Positions 1-6,809 of a DNA stretch of 21,764 nucleotides are shown here, one piece after another. Source of the DNA: an uncultured Bacteroidales bacterium (GTDB lineage Bacteria; Bacteroidota; Bacteroidia; Bacteroidales; WCHB1-69); NCBI GenBank assembly GCA_937901455.1, contig CALDIA010000134.1, positions 1 through 21,764 on the forward strand, read 5' to 3'. The position numbers were made by a program, and so were the translations under genes. The notes beneath the pieces are model-generated. The model worked only from the letters and a program-made list of their open reading frames with translations. It had not been told where the DNA came from and did not search any database. The number at the start of each line of letters is the position of its first letter. The stretch's first letter is position 1.

Positions 1-101
1 GTCCCCGTTGCGGAGGAAGATTGGTGCTGCGGGATGGGAAATACGGGGATTTCTACGGCTGCAGCAATTATCCGCGTTGTCGATACACGAAGCAAGCGTG
101 A
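1..101 (+). CDS. C-terminal end of a protein with a topoisomerase-type C4 zinc finger (partial)
   Basis: Reading from base 3, the frame gives a short tail PRCGGRLVL, then RDGKYGDFYGCSNYPRCRYT, and stops at TGA 99-101. The pattern CGG(R)LVLR-GKYGxFxGCSNYPxCRYTK is the second half of the zf-C4_Topoisom finger. The cysteines seen are in PRC, YGC and PRC; the fourth would lie before the window edge. This finger occurs at the C terminus of DNA topoisomerase I, of some UvrD-like helicases and of several nuclease-associated proteins, so the parent protein cannot be named. The stop right after the finger suggests the finger is the last domain. The 5' end lies outside the window. Confidence 0.75.
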   Translation, partial: PRCGGRLVLRDGKYGDFYGCSNYPRCRYTKQA

Positions 102-185
102 AAGATTTCCAGTTTTCAGTTCAACGTTCAACCGCCATTATCCCCCCCCAAAAAAAAAAATCATTAGATTTCTCAAAAAAAAGTG

Positions 186-193
186 TACTTTTG
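186..193 (+). promoter_or_regulatory. Probable -7 box (TACTTTTG) for kbl
   Basis: TACTTTTG fits the Bacteroidota -7 consensus TAnnTTTG. It lies 113 bases before the kbl start, giving a leader of about 110 nt. No clear TTTG -33 box is seen at the usual distance. A C8-A11 homopolymer (142-160) and an A8 run (175-182) lie just upstream. Confidence 0.5.
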
Positions 194-255
194 CAACCGA
201 TATCTGCCATTGGCAATCAGTTGTTAGCCATTGGCTAATCTCGAACAAACGTGCC

Positions 256-298
256 AACAGTTAAACAGTTAAACAAATAAACAAATAAACAAATAAAC
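256..298 (+). repeat. 8-bp tandem repeat in the kbl leader
   Basis: Five consecutive 8-bp units begin at 256: two AACAGTTA, then three AACAAATA, followed by a partial AAC. The array ends eight bases before the kbl ATG and so occupies the ribosome loading region. The run is A-rich and probably unstructured, as is typical of efficient Bacteroidota leaders. Its copy number could vary by strand slippage without changing the coding frame. Confidence 0.85.
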
Positions 299-306
299 CC
301 CATACC

Positions 307-1497
307 ATGTACACCAATTTCCAACAACATCTTCAGAAAGAATTAGCCGACATTATGGAAGCCGGCTTGTACAAGAATGAACGTATTATTGCCTCTCCGC
401 AAAGTGGTGAGATTACCTTGCAGGATGGCAGCAAGGTGCTGAATTTCTGCGCCAACAACTATTTGGGACTTGCCAATGATCCTCGCTTAATTGCCGCCGC
501 TAAAGAGGCTATGGATACCCATGGCTACGGTATGGCCTCCGTACGTTTTATTTGCGGTTGCTCCGACCTGCACAAGGCTTTGGAGAAGAAGATTGCCGAG
601 TTCTTCGGTACTGAGGACACGATTCTCTACGCTGCCTGCTTCGATGCCAACGGCGGTGTTTTCGAACCCCTGCTCACCGACCAGGACGCTATCATCTCCG
701 ATGCCCTCAACCATGCCTCCATCATCGATGGCGTGCGCCTCTGCAAAGCTGTCCGCTACCGTTATAAAAATGCCGATATGGCTGACCTCGAAGAGCAACT
801 CAAGGCTGCCCAGGCCCAACGCTTCCGTATCATCGTCACCGATGGTGTCTTCTCTATGGACGGCAACGTCTGCCCGCTCGACAAGATCTATGAGCTGGCC
901 CAGAAATATGACGCTATGGTCATGGTCGATGAATCTCACTCTGCCGGCGTGGTTGGCAAGACCGGTCGCGGCGTGACCGAGCGCTACAATCTGCGCGGCA
1001 AGATCGAGATCCTTACCGGTACCCTTGGCAAAGCCTTTGGCGGAGCCATTGGCGGTTTTACCACCGGCAAGAAGGAAATCATCGATATGCTCCGTCAGCG
1101 CTCCCGTCCGTACCTGTTCTCCAATTCCATCCCTCCGATGGTGGCTGCTGCCGGCTGCAAGATGGTTGACATTATGTCTGAAACCAATGAACTGCAAGAC
1201 AAACTGCACAGCAATACCGAGTATTTCATCGGTAAGATGAAAGCCGCTGGATTCGATATCAAACCGACCGAATCAGCTATTTGTGCAGTGATGCTGTATG
1301 ATGCTAAACTGTCGCAGGTGATGGCCTCCAAACTGCAGGAGGAAGGTATCTATGTTACCGGTTTCTACTATCCGGTGGTCCCGAAAGACCAAGCCCGTAT
1401 CCGCGTGCAGATATCTGCCGCTCACGAACCCGAACATCTCGACAAGTGCATCGCCGCCTTCACCAAGATTGGCAAGGAACTTGGCGTTCTGAAATAA
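307..1497 (+). CDS. kbl: Glycine C-acetyltransferase (2-amino-3-ketobutyrate CoA ligase)
   Basis: A PLP-dependent enzyme of the alpha-oxoamine synthase family, 396 aa, the full usual length. It cleaves 2-amino-3-ketobutyrate with CoA to glycine and acetyl-CoA, the second step of threonine breakdown after threonine dehydrogenase; it is cytosolic. Visible signatures are the entry loop NFCANNYLGLAN (about 46-57), DALNHASIIDG with His136, VDESHSAGVVG with Asp208 and His211, and the PLP-binding Lys242 in TGTLGKAFGG. Related enzymes (KBL, 8-amino-7-oxononanoate synthase, serine palmitoyltransferase) share this fold; the overall sequence fits Kbl best. The threonine dehydrogenase partner is not in the window. 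ATG 307 follows the tandem-repeat leader, and the protein aligns with the family from its first residues. Confidence 0.95.
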   Translation: MYTNFQQHLQKELADIMEAGLYKNERIIASPQSGEITLQDGSKVLNFCANNYLGLANDPRLIAAAKEAMDTHGYGMASVRFICGCSDLHKALEKKIAEFFGTEDTILYAACFDANGGVFEPLLTDQDAIISDALNHASIIDGVRLCKAVRYRYKNADMADLEEQLKAAQAQRFRIIVTDGVFSMDGNVCPLDKIYELAQKYDAMVMVDESHSAGVVGKTGRGVTERYNLRGKIEILTGTLGKAFGGAIGGFTTGKKEIIDMLRQRSRPYLFSNSIPPMVAAAGCKMVDIMSETNELQDKLHSNTEYFIGKMKAAGFDIKPTESAICAVMLYDAKLSQVMASKLQEEGIYVTGFYYPVVPKDQARIRVQISAAHEPEHLDKCIAAFTKIGKELGVLK

Positions 1498-1564
1498 TTT
1501 TAAAGCCACAATTTAATAGCTGTTTTTGCGTTAACATTTTATTTATCAATAAGACCTTTTAAAA

Positions 1565-1978
1565 ATGAAAAAAATCGCTTTATTCGCAATCGTTTGCTGC
1601 GCTGTGGTTTTCTCCAGCTGCAACAGAAATCAACACGCCTATTACACCACCACTAATTTCACATTCGCTGATGAAACCAATGTCATCAGAGTTGAAGCTG
1701 TGATGGGTACCATTAACCTCTATTGGAATGGTGACTATACCTTCACTGGCAATGACGAGGGCTATACCGACGTGAAAGCTAAAACCAAATATTTGGAATC
1801 CAAGGTCGCTATCTCTGCCCACGGGAATGAGATTAAAGAACATATGGGTGCCGATGACTATTTCTATTACAAGCTTTATAGAAAAGATGGCAATGTACTG
1901 TTGGAATCTACCAAGTATTATTTGGATGCTGATGGCAATTTTACTTCCACTACAGAAGTGGACAACGTGGAAGATTAA
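1565..1978 (+). CDS. Small lipoprotein of unknown function
   Basis: 137 aa. The N terminus MKKIALFAIVCCAVVFSSC is a lipoprotein signal peptide with lipobox FSSC, so Cys19 would be lipidated. The mature part is polar and rich in Thr, Asn and Tyr, with beta-type segments and no recognised domain. It lies 67 bases after kbl with no terminator seen between, so it may be partly read through from kbl; no canonical TAnnTTTG box was found directly upstream. A strong terminator follows at 2002-2034. It is probably anchored in the outer membrane, as most Bacteroidota lipoproteins are. The function is unknown. Confidence 0.8.
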   Translation: MKKIALFAIVCCAVVFSSCNRNQHAYYTTTNFTFADETNVIRVEAVMGTINLYWNGDYTFTGNDEGYTDVKAKTKYLESKVAISAHGNEIKEHMGADDYFYYKLYRKDGNVLLESTKYYLDADGNFTSTTEVDNVED

Positions 1979-2001
1979 TCCTTGTTGATGCTGATTTTTC
2001 T

Positions 2002-2034
2002 AAAAGAGGGCGCTTGCAAAACCGCCCTCTTTTT
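2002..2034 (+). terminator. Rho-independent terminator after the lipoprotein gene
   Basis: A perfect 11-bp stem, AAAAGAGGGCG (2002-2012) with CGCCCTCTTTT (2023-2033), encloses a 10-nt loop and ends in a T run. It begins 24 bases after the stop of the 137-aa lipoprotein gene. Confidence 0.9.
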
Positions 2035-2090
2035 GTTGATAAGTTTGTGCATAAATAAAATGACGGTGGGGGGGGAGCACCATTTTTTTC

Positions 2091-2098
2091 TATCTTTG
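2091..2098 (+). promoter_or_regulatory. -7 box TATCTTTG for the exported protein at 2136
   Basis: TATCTTTG matches the Bacteroidota -7 consensus exactly and lies 37 bases before the ATG. The place where a -33 TTTG would be expected is instead filled by a run of eight G (2068-2075), with a T7 run (2083-2089) between that and the box. Confidence 0.75.
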
Positions 2099-2135
2099 CA
2101 CTTCCAAAATATTTCGTTAAATAATAATAAAACTT

Positions 2136-3104
2136 ATGCGAATGAAAAGACAAATATCATTCCTGCAAAGGGGGGCCAAATTGGTCTTTATAGTATGTGT
2201 GTGCCTCTTCTTTATAACTCCTGTGGTCAAGGCACAAAAGACTGTGTCCATTATAGCAGATTGGCACAAAGGTGAGAAAGCGCATTTTGTGGTTGAGAAG
2301 ATAAAGTCGCAGAATGAAACGACCAATATGTCTTCTTTCGATATCTATTTTGAGGTGGTTGACTCTACCGCCGACGGGTATAGGATCAAGTTGATATACG
2401 ACAATGTGTTACAGGAGGATCTGATTCCCGACTCGCTGCGAGAAAAGGCTAAGGAGGTATTCTCTACCCTGGATCTGGATCAAATCGTTTATTACCGGAC
2501 CACACCCACAGGACTTTTTGTGGAGTTGGAGAACTGGCAGGAATTGCGAGACCAGAATTTCAATAATGCCAAGAAACTTATGCAGGCCATGGGTCAGGAT
2601 GACAATGAGTCATTGGACGAGATTCTGGAGGTGACCAAGAAATTGTACGAAAGAGAGGATATGGTGGTGGGTAAGCTTTATTCAGAGATAGCCTATATTC
2701 ATCAATTCTTGGGTTATGAGATGAAGTTGAACAAGACGGCAAAGGGTAAGTCGGTCATGCCTACTGCATTTGGAGATGTACCGGCACAGACCACCTTGAC
2801 AGTGGATGAATTTGATCCTGAAACTCAAAAATGCCGTCTGACGCAAATCAATGCTATCAATCCTAAGGAGATGAAGAAGATCTTGAATCAATATTTCAAG
2901 TTGTTGTCGTCTTCTATGGGAGTGACCATGTCGAAAAACGCTTTTGCTGGAATCCGGTTAGACATAAAGGATGTTATCCATGCAGAGTACATTGCGTTTC
3001 CTGGTATGCCGCTGTATATTGAGAACGAGCGTTCAGTGCACGCGGTTGCAGATGGAGCGCAGAGTTTTGACATTGAACGCTGTGTGATTCGCAAGGTGGA
3101 GTAG
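2136..3104 (+). CDS. Exported protein of unknown function
   Basis: 322 aa. A basic N terminus (MRMKRQ) is followed by a hydrophobic segment, LVFIVCVCLFFITPVVKA, and a likely signal peptidase I site after VKAQ. There is no lipobox cysteine, so it is probably periplasmic or outer-membrane associated. The mature region is mostly beta/alpha and contains no catalytic motif that I recognise. ATG 2142 is an alternative start two codons later. It has its own promoter and stands between a terminator on the left and the convergent nqrF gene on the right. The function is unknown. Confidence 0.8.
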   Translation: MRMKRQISFLQRGAKLVFIVCVCLFFITPVVKAQKTVSIIADWHKGEKAHFVVEKIKSQNETTNMSSFDIYFEVVDSTADGYRIKLIYDNVLQEDLIPDSLREKAKEVFSTLDLDQIVYYRTTPTGLFVELENWQELRDQNFNNAKKLMQAMGQDDNESLDEILEVTKKLYEREDMVVGKLYSEIAYIHQFLGYEMKLNKTAKGKSVMPTAFGDVPAQTTLTVDEFDPETQKCRLTQINAINPKEMKKILNQYFKLLSSSMGVTMSKNAFAGIRLDIKDVIHAEYIAFPGMPLYIENERSVHAVADGAQSFDIERCVIRKVE

Positions 3105-3141
3105 GGCAGACGAAGAGGCTTGAGTTCGTTACATATCGTTA

Positions 3142-3187
3142 TTCGGAGGATGGTTTGATGCCAGCAGGTGTCAGGTTATCCTCCGAA
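3142..3187. terminator. Hairpin at the convergent ends of the exported-protein gene and nqrF
   Basis: A perfect 10-bp inverted repeat, TTCGGAGGAT (3142-3151) with ATCCTCCGAA (3178-3187), spans 26 nt of loop and overlaps the nqrF stop codon. There is no T run on either side, so it may act as a 3'-end stabilising hairpin rather than a classical terminator. Confidence 0.45.
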
Positions 3188-4417
3188 GTTGTCATAGTGA
3201 ATCATGTCATGGGGCACGCCGAGGCTGTCGAGCATTTGCAGTATGGCCTGAAGCATCAAAGGTGGTCCGCAGATGTAGTATTCAATCTCTTCGGGTGCCG
3301 GATGAGCTTTCAGATATTGTTGATAGATAACTTCGTGGATGAATCCTGTATAGCCAGTCCAGTTGTCTTCTGGTAACGCATCCGAGAGTGCGACGTGAAA
3401 ATTGAAGTTTTCATGTTTGGCCGCGAGCCGTTCGAACTCATCCATGTAGAATAGCTCTTTGTGCGAGCGGCCTCCATACCAGAAGCTTGTCTTGCGTATT
3501 GTATGCTTTACCTTGAATTGGTCGAAGATTTGGGAACGCATGGGCGCCATGCCAGCCCCGCCGCCTATGAACATCATCTCACGGTCAGAGTCCTGCACAA
3601 AAAAGTCGCCATAGGGCCCTGACACGAAAACGGTGTCGCCAGGTTTAAGACTATAGATGTAGGAGGAGGCTATGCCGGGGTTCACCTTTTCCATACGCCC
3701 TTTTTTCTTGTTGAAGGGAGGTGCGGCGATGCGCACGTTGAGCATTATGATGCCGTTTTCGGCAGGATAATTGGCCATGGAGTAGGCCCGTACGGTGGAG
3801 GTGCTGTTTTTCATGCGCAGATTGAAGAGGTCCATACGTTGCCAGTCGGCCTGGTAGGGTTCGTCAATCTCCATGTCGCTATAGTTTACCGTGCATGCGG
3901 GAATGTCAATCTGGATATAGCCACCAGAGCGAAAGTCCATCACTTCGCCTTCGGGTAGGCGGAGTACCAGCTCCTTGATAAAGGTGGCCACGTTGTGATT
4001 GGATACGACCGTGCATTTCCATTTCTTGATGCCGAAGAAGCTTTCAGGAATCTCTATTTCCATGTCCTCGCGCACCTTCACTTGGCAAAACAGACGATAG
4101 TGGTCGGTGGCCTCTTTGCGGGATATGTGGGCCAGTTCGGTGGGCAGAATTTCGCCCCCGCCTGCGAGCACCTTGCCCCGGCAGGTACCGCATGAGCCGC
4201 CCCCGCCGCACGCCGACGGCACAAAGACCTTGCTGTCAGATAAGGCCTGCAACAAACTGTCTCCCCGCTCGTGCTCTATCTCCTTCTTCCCATTGATGCG
4301 AATCTTCACTGACCCCTCCGGAATCATCCGCTTGCGGGCAAACAATAAAATACCTACCAGCAACCAGATGATTACCAGAAATACTATTATCGCCGCTACC
4401 AATGTCAGTACTCTCAT
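3176..4417 (-). CDS. nqrF: Na+-translocating NADH:quinone reductase subunit F
   Basis: The electron-input subunit of Na+-NQR: it oxidises NADH through FAD and passes electrons to a 2Fe-2S centre at the cytoplasmic face. One N-terminal membrane helix (about 3-27) is followed by a ferredoxin domain with SACGGGGSCGTC and a fourth Cys in RLFCQV. With ATG 4417 as start these are Cys70, 76, 79 and 111, the same numbers as in the Vibrio cholerae protein, which supports this start over the TTG four codons upstream. Next come the FAD motif RAYSMANYP, the NADH-domain motifs GGGAGMAPMRS and YYICGPP, and the typical C terminus ending in FGG. Length is 413 aa, as expected. It lies 116 bases after nqrE, a wider gap than between the other genes of the operon. 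Confidence 0.96.
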   Translation of the reverse strand: MRVLTLVAAIIVFLVIIWLLVGILLFARKRMIPEGSVKIRINGKKEIEHERGDSLLQALSDSKVFVPSACGGGGSCGTCRGKVLAGGGEILPTELAHISRKEATDHYRLFCQVKVREDMEIEIPESFFGIKKWKCTVVSNHNVATFIKELVLRLPEGEVMDFRSGGYIQIDIPACTVNYSDMEIDEPYQADWQRMDLFNLRMKNSTSTVRAYSMANYPAENGIIMLNVRIAAPPFNKKKGRMEKVNPGIASSYIYSLKPGDTVFVSGPYGDFFVQDSDREMMFIGGGAGMAPMRSQIFDQFKVKHTIRKTSFWYGGRSHKELFYMDEFERLAAKHENFNFHVALSDALPEDNWTGYTGFIHEVIYQQYLKAHPAPEEIEYYICGPPLMLQAILQMLDSLGVPHDMIHYDNFGG

Positions 4418-4533
4418 CCTTTCAGCCAACCGTTTGTTGTTTATTAAATTTTGAATTTATTAAATTGTTGTCTATATGCACCCATGCATTTGTCCCGATA
4501 AGGCAGCCATAGGGAATTTAACTATGGTCTATT

Positions 4534-5145
4534 TCATATTCCCAAAAAACACATAAAACCAATTCCAAGCAAGCCTGTGATGATGTAGGCGATGCCGTTG
4601 CCTTGTAGGGCGGGCGGGATTTTCGCGTATTTGAGGCGTTCACGGATGGCGGCAAAGGCGGTGATGGCCAGTAGCCAGCCAATGCCGGATCCGATTGCAT
4701 ACGACAGACTGTGCGCCACTGTGGGAAAATTACGTTCCTGCATAAAAAGCGAGCATCCAAGAATGGCGCAGTTCACGGCGATTAGAGGCAGGAAGATGCC
4801 TAACGCCATGTTCAAGGCCGGCAGGTAACGCTCGAAGACCATCTCCAGTAACTGCACGATGCCGGCAATCACCGCAATGAAGATGATGAGCGACAAATAG
4901 GATAAATCGACATGGGCGAAGCGTTCGCCGAGCCACGTTAACGCACCCTCCCGTAACAGGTATTTGTCAATGAGGTAGTTGACTGGCACGGTGACGGCCA
5001 ATACAAAGCAGACTGCCATGCCCAGCCCAAAGGCTGTCTTCACATTTTTGGATACCGCCAGATAGGAGCACATCCCAAGAAAATAGGCGAATATCATGTT
5101 GTCAATGAAAACCGATCGGACAAATATGTTGAAAATGTCAAACAT
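4534..5145 (-). CDS. nqrE: Na+-translocating NADH:quinone reductase subunit E
   Basis: Integral membrane subunit, 203 aa, about six helices. Family motifs include NMIFAYFLGMCSYLAVSK near the N terminus and LGIFLPLIAVNCAILGC in the middle. Cys26 and Cys126 are the two that, with two from NqrD, are known to hold the iron centre inside the membrane. Length and sequence match NqrE closely; RnfA is the homologue in Rnf complexes, but the adjacent nqrF identifies this as Nqr. It starts nine bases after the nqrD stop. The last codons are followed by a gap containing a weak CCATAG/CTATGG hairpin (4507-4527) before nqrF. Confidence 0.95.
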   Translation of the reverse strand: MFDIFNIFVRSVFIDNMIFAYFLGMCSYLAVSKNVKTAFGLGMAVCFVLAVTVPVNYLIDKYLLREGALTWLGERFAHVDLSYLSLIIFIAVIAGIVQLLEMVFERYLPALNMALGIFLPLIAVNCAILGCSLFMQERNFPTVAHSLSYAIGSGIGWLLAITAFAAIRERLKYAKIPPALQGNGIAYIITGLLGIGFMCFLGI

Positions 5146-5154
5146 TACGAAATA

Positions 5155-5739
5155 CTATTGTTTGTTAATTATCCAAATCATGGTCCCCATCAATATCAGA
5201 GCCATGGGCGGGAGAATCATTAGGCTGTTGTTGAGATAGCCGGTGGCGTACCAAGCCTGGGGGACGACTTGGTGGTTCCAGAGGGTGCCGGAGCCGAGCA
5301 GCTCGCGGAAGAAGGCTACCACTACGAGCACTAAGCCATAGCCAAGGCCATTCATCATCCCGTCCATCAAAGAGGGAAGTGGCTTGTGCGACAGGGCAAA
5401 AGCCTCCAACCGTCCCATGATGATGCAGTTGGTGATGATCAAGCCAACAAAGACCGAAAGCATTTTGCTGACATCGTATAGATATGCTTGCAATAACTGA
5501 TCTACCATTATCACGAAGAAGGAGACTACGAGCAATTGGACGATTATGCGGATGCGTGGCGGGATGGTATTGCGTAGCAGGGAAATGAAGAGGTTGGAGC
5601 AGGCGCACACAACCGTCACCGATAGAGCCATCACCACGGCCGGTTTCATCTGAGCCGTGACTGCCAAGGCAGAACATACGCCTAATGTCTGTACCAAAAT
5701 GGGGTTTTCCTTGCTTAATGGTCCTAAATATTGTTTCAT
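5155..5739 (-). CDS. nqrD: Na+-translocating NADH:quinone reductase subunit D
   Basis: Integral membrane subunit, 194 aa, slightly shorter than the usual roughly 208. The motifs GPLSKENPILVQTLGVCSAL, CSNLFISLLRNTIP, RIIVQL and VGLIITNCIIMGRLEAFA are characteristic. Cys22 and Cys105 are the partners of the NqrE cysteines in the membrane iron centre. The start codon overlaps the stop of the upstream KamB-like gene in an ATGA arrangement (5736-5739), implying coupled translation. In the standard operon nqrC would be here, so the A, B and C subunits must be encoded elsewhere if the complex is complete. Confidence 0.95.
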   Translation of the reverse strand: MKQYLGPLSKENPILVQTLGVCSALAVTAQMKPAVVMALSVTVVCACSNLFISLLRNTIPPRIRIIVQLLVVSFFVIMVDQLLQAYLYDVSKMLSVFVGLIITNCIIMGRLEAFALSHKPLPSLMDGMMNGLGYGLVLVVVAFFRELLGSGTLWNHQVVPQAWYATGYLNNSLMILPPMALILMGTMIWIINKQ

Positions 5740-6761
5740 TTTGTCATAATATCAGGTTGTAAACGTCGGATGTCATATACGGGGATGTGCACGACTTTTT
5801 GCAGGGCTTCTTGCAGTGCTGCGGAGTCAACCCTGACCCCTAATGGGGAGGTGGGGTTGATGCATATGGCGGTGAGGTTGGGTTTTTGCAGAACGAACAG
5901 TTGCCCGCCCCGTTGTCGATAGCTGTTCAGGACATAAGGTGTGACGAATATCTTGGTGAAGTCTTTCACAATAAGGATGGTATCCTTGATTTGAGGCTGT
6001 GTGCGCAGGTGCTCCAAGATAGAGTCTGTGAGGATGCCACTGATAAAAAGGGTGGAGCCGTGTGTGAAGAGTTTCTCTTTGCTTTTGGCGATGAGCAGGG
6101 GGGAGGCGATAGGGAGTTGGAAGATCTGTTCGTTTTCGATGGCGAAGATGCCGGTGTCGGCGCGTAAGAGATCATCGTGAAAGAGGGTGTCGTAGGCGGG
6201 TAGCTCGGTCATCTGATATACGAACTTGGTCTTCTCTACGATAGTGGGTATGTCGGGGGCGATGGCAGCGCCTGTGGAGAGGATGAGTCCATCGGTGATG
6301 GAAGGGGCTGCGGGACTGCGGCGGGAGAGCGCTCCGTCCACTATGAACATGTCCCCCCCGAGGCTGTGCATGCGGTCGATGAGAGCCTTCATGCGCATGG
6401 AAGAGGCGGGGCCTGCCAGTATGGCCTTGCCCTCTTGCAAGACCCTGGCGATGACCAGCCGGCCCATGGAGGTCATCTCTCCTCTCACATCGTAAATCTC
6501 CGAGATAAGCTGCCGCTGTCGGTAGTGATACTCGGAGGTGACAAAGAACATGCCTTCGTATAGCGTTACCTCCGGTTTTTCAGTCTGGGTGACCTGGTCC
6601 TGTTTTTCCCCGTCAATGCCGATGGAAGTTACAGCCAACACTTTGTCGGTGTGGCGCAACTGGTCGAGCACATAGTTGAGGCATACGGTCTTGCCTGTGT
6701 TCTTGGCCATACCCACGATGGAGAGGCTGTGAAAAGGTAATATGTCAGAAATGAGTGACAA
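5736..6761 (-). CDS. P-loop protein, KamB-like (putative lysine 5,6-aminomutase reactivase subunit)
   Basis: 341 aa. A Walker A motif, GMAKNTGKT (about 17-25), follows a short N terminus LPFHSLSIV. Later stretches read LAVTSIGIDGEKQDQVTQTEKP, then ILAGPASSMRM and FIVDGALSRRSPA, as in a nucleotide-binding alpha/beta protein. The NTGKT loop near the N terminus and the length recall KamB, a protein encoded beside lysine aminomutase genes in amino-acid fermenters and proposed, with the MutS-like KamC, to reactivate the B12 enzyme. No kam genes are in this window, so that assignment is from memory of the family and tentative. There is no ATG before the P-loop: the start taken is TTG 6761, 48 bases after the aminopeptidase gene. 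A TATTTTTG box (- strand, 6759-6766) overlaps that TTG. The gene ends in an ATGA overlap with nqrD. Confidence 0.6.
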   Translation of the reverse strand: MSLISDILPFHSLSIVGMAKNTGKTVCLNYVLDQLRHTDKVLAVTSIGIDGEKQDQVTQTEKPEVTLYEGMFFVTSEYHYRQRQLISEIYDVRGEMTSMGRLVIARVLQEGKAILAGPASSMRMKALIDRMHSLGGDMFIVDGALSRRSPAAPSITDGLILSTGAAIAPDIPTIVEKTKFVYQMTELPAYDTLFHDDLLRADTGIFAIENEQIFQLPIASPLLIAKSKEKLFTHGSTLFISGILTDSILEHLRTQPQIKDTILIVKDFTKIFVTPYVLNSYRQRGGQLFVLQKPNLTAICINPTSPLGVRVDSAALQEALQKVVHIPVYDIRRLQPDIMTK

Positions 6762-6809
6762 AAATAGTTGAAAGTTAGGGGTTGGAAATTAGAAGCTCAA
6801 TGTAAAAGG

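Noticed and set aside
224..238. TTAGCC/GGCTAA inverted repeat and repeated GCCATTGGC in the kbl leader
   Set aside because: The arms are only six bases and there is no T run, so neither a terminator nor a riboswitch is supported.
487..1209. 240-codon open frame on the - strand inside kbl
   Set aside because: It is the reverse shadow of a highly conserved enzyme gene and shows no domain of its own.
4507..4527. CCATAG/CTATGG hairpin between nqrE and nqrF
   Set aside because: A 6-bp stem with a 9-base loop and no T run is too weak to call a terminator or attenuator.
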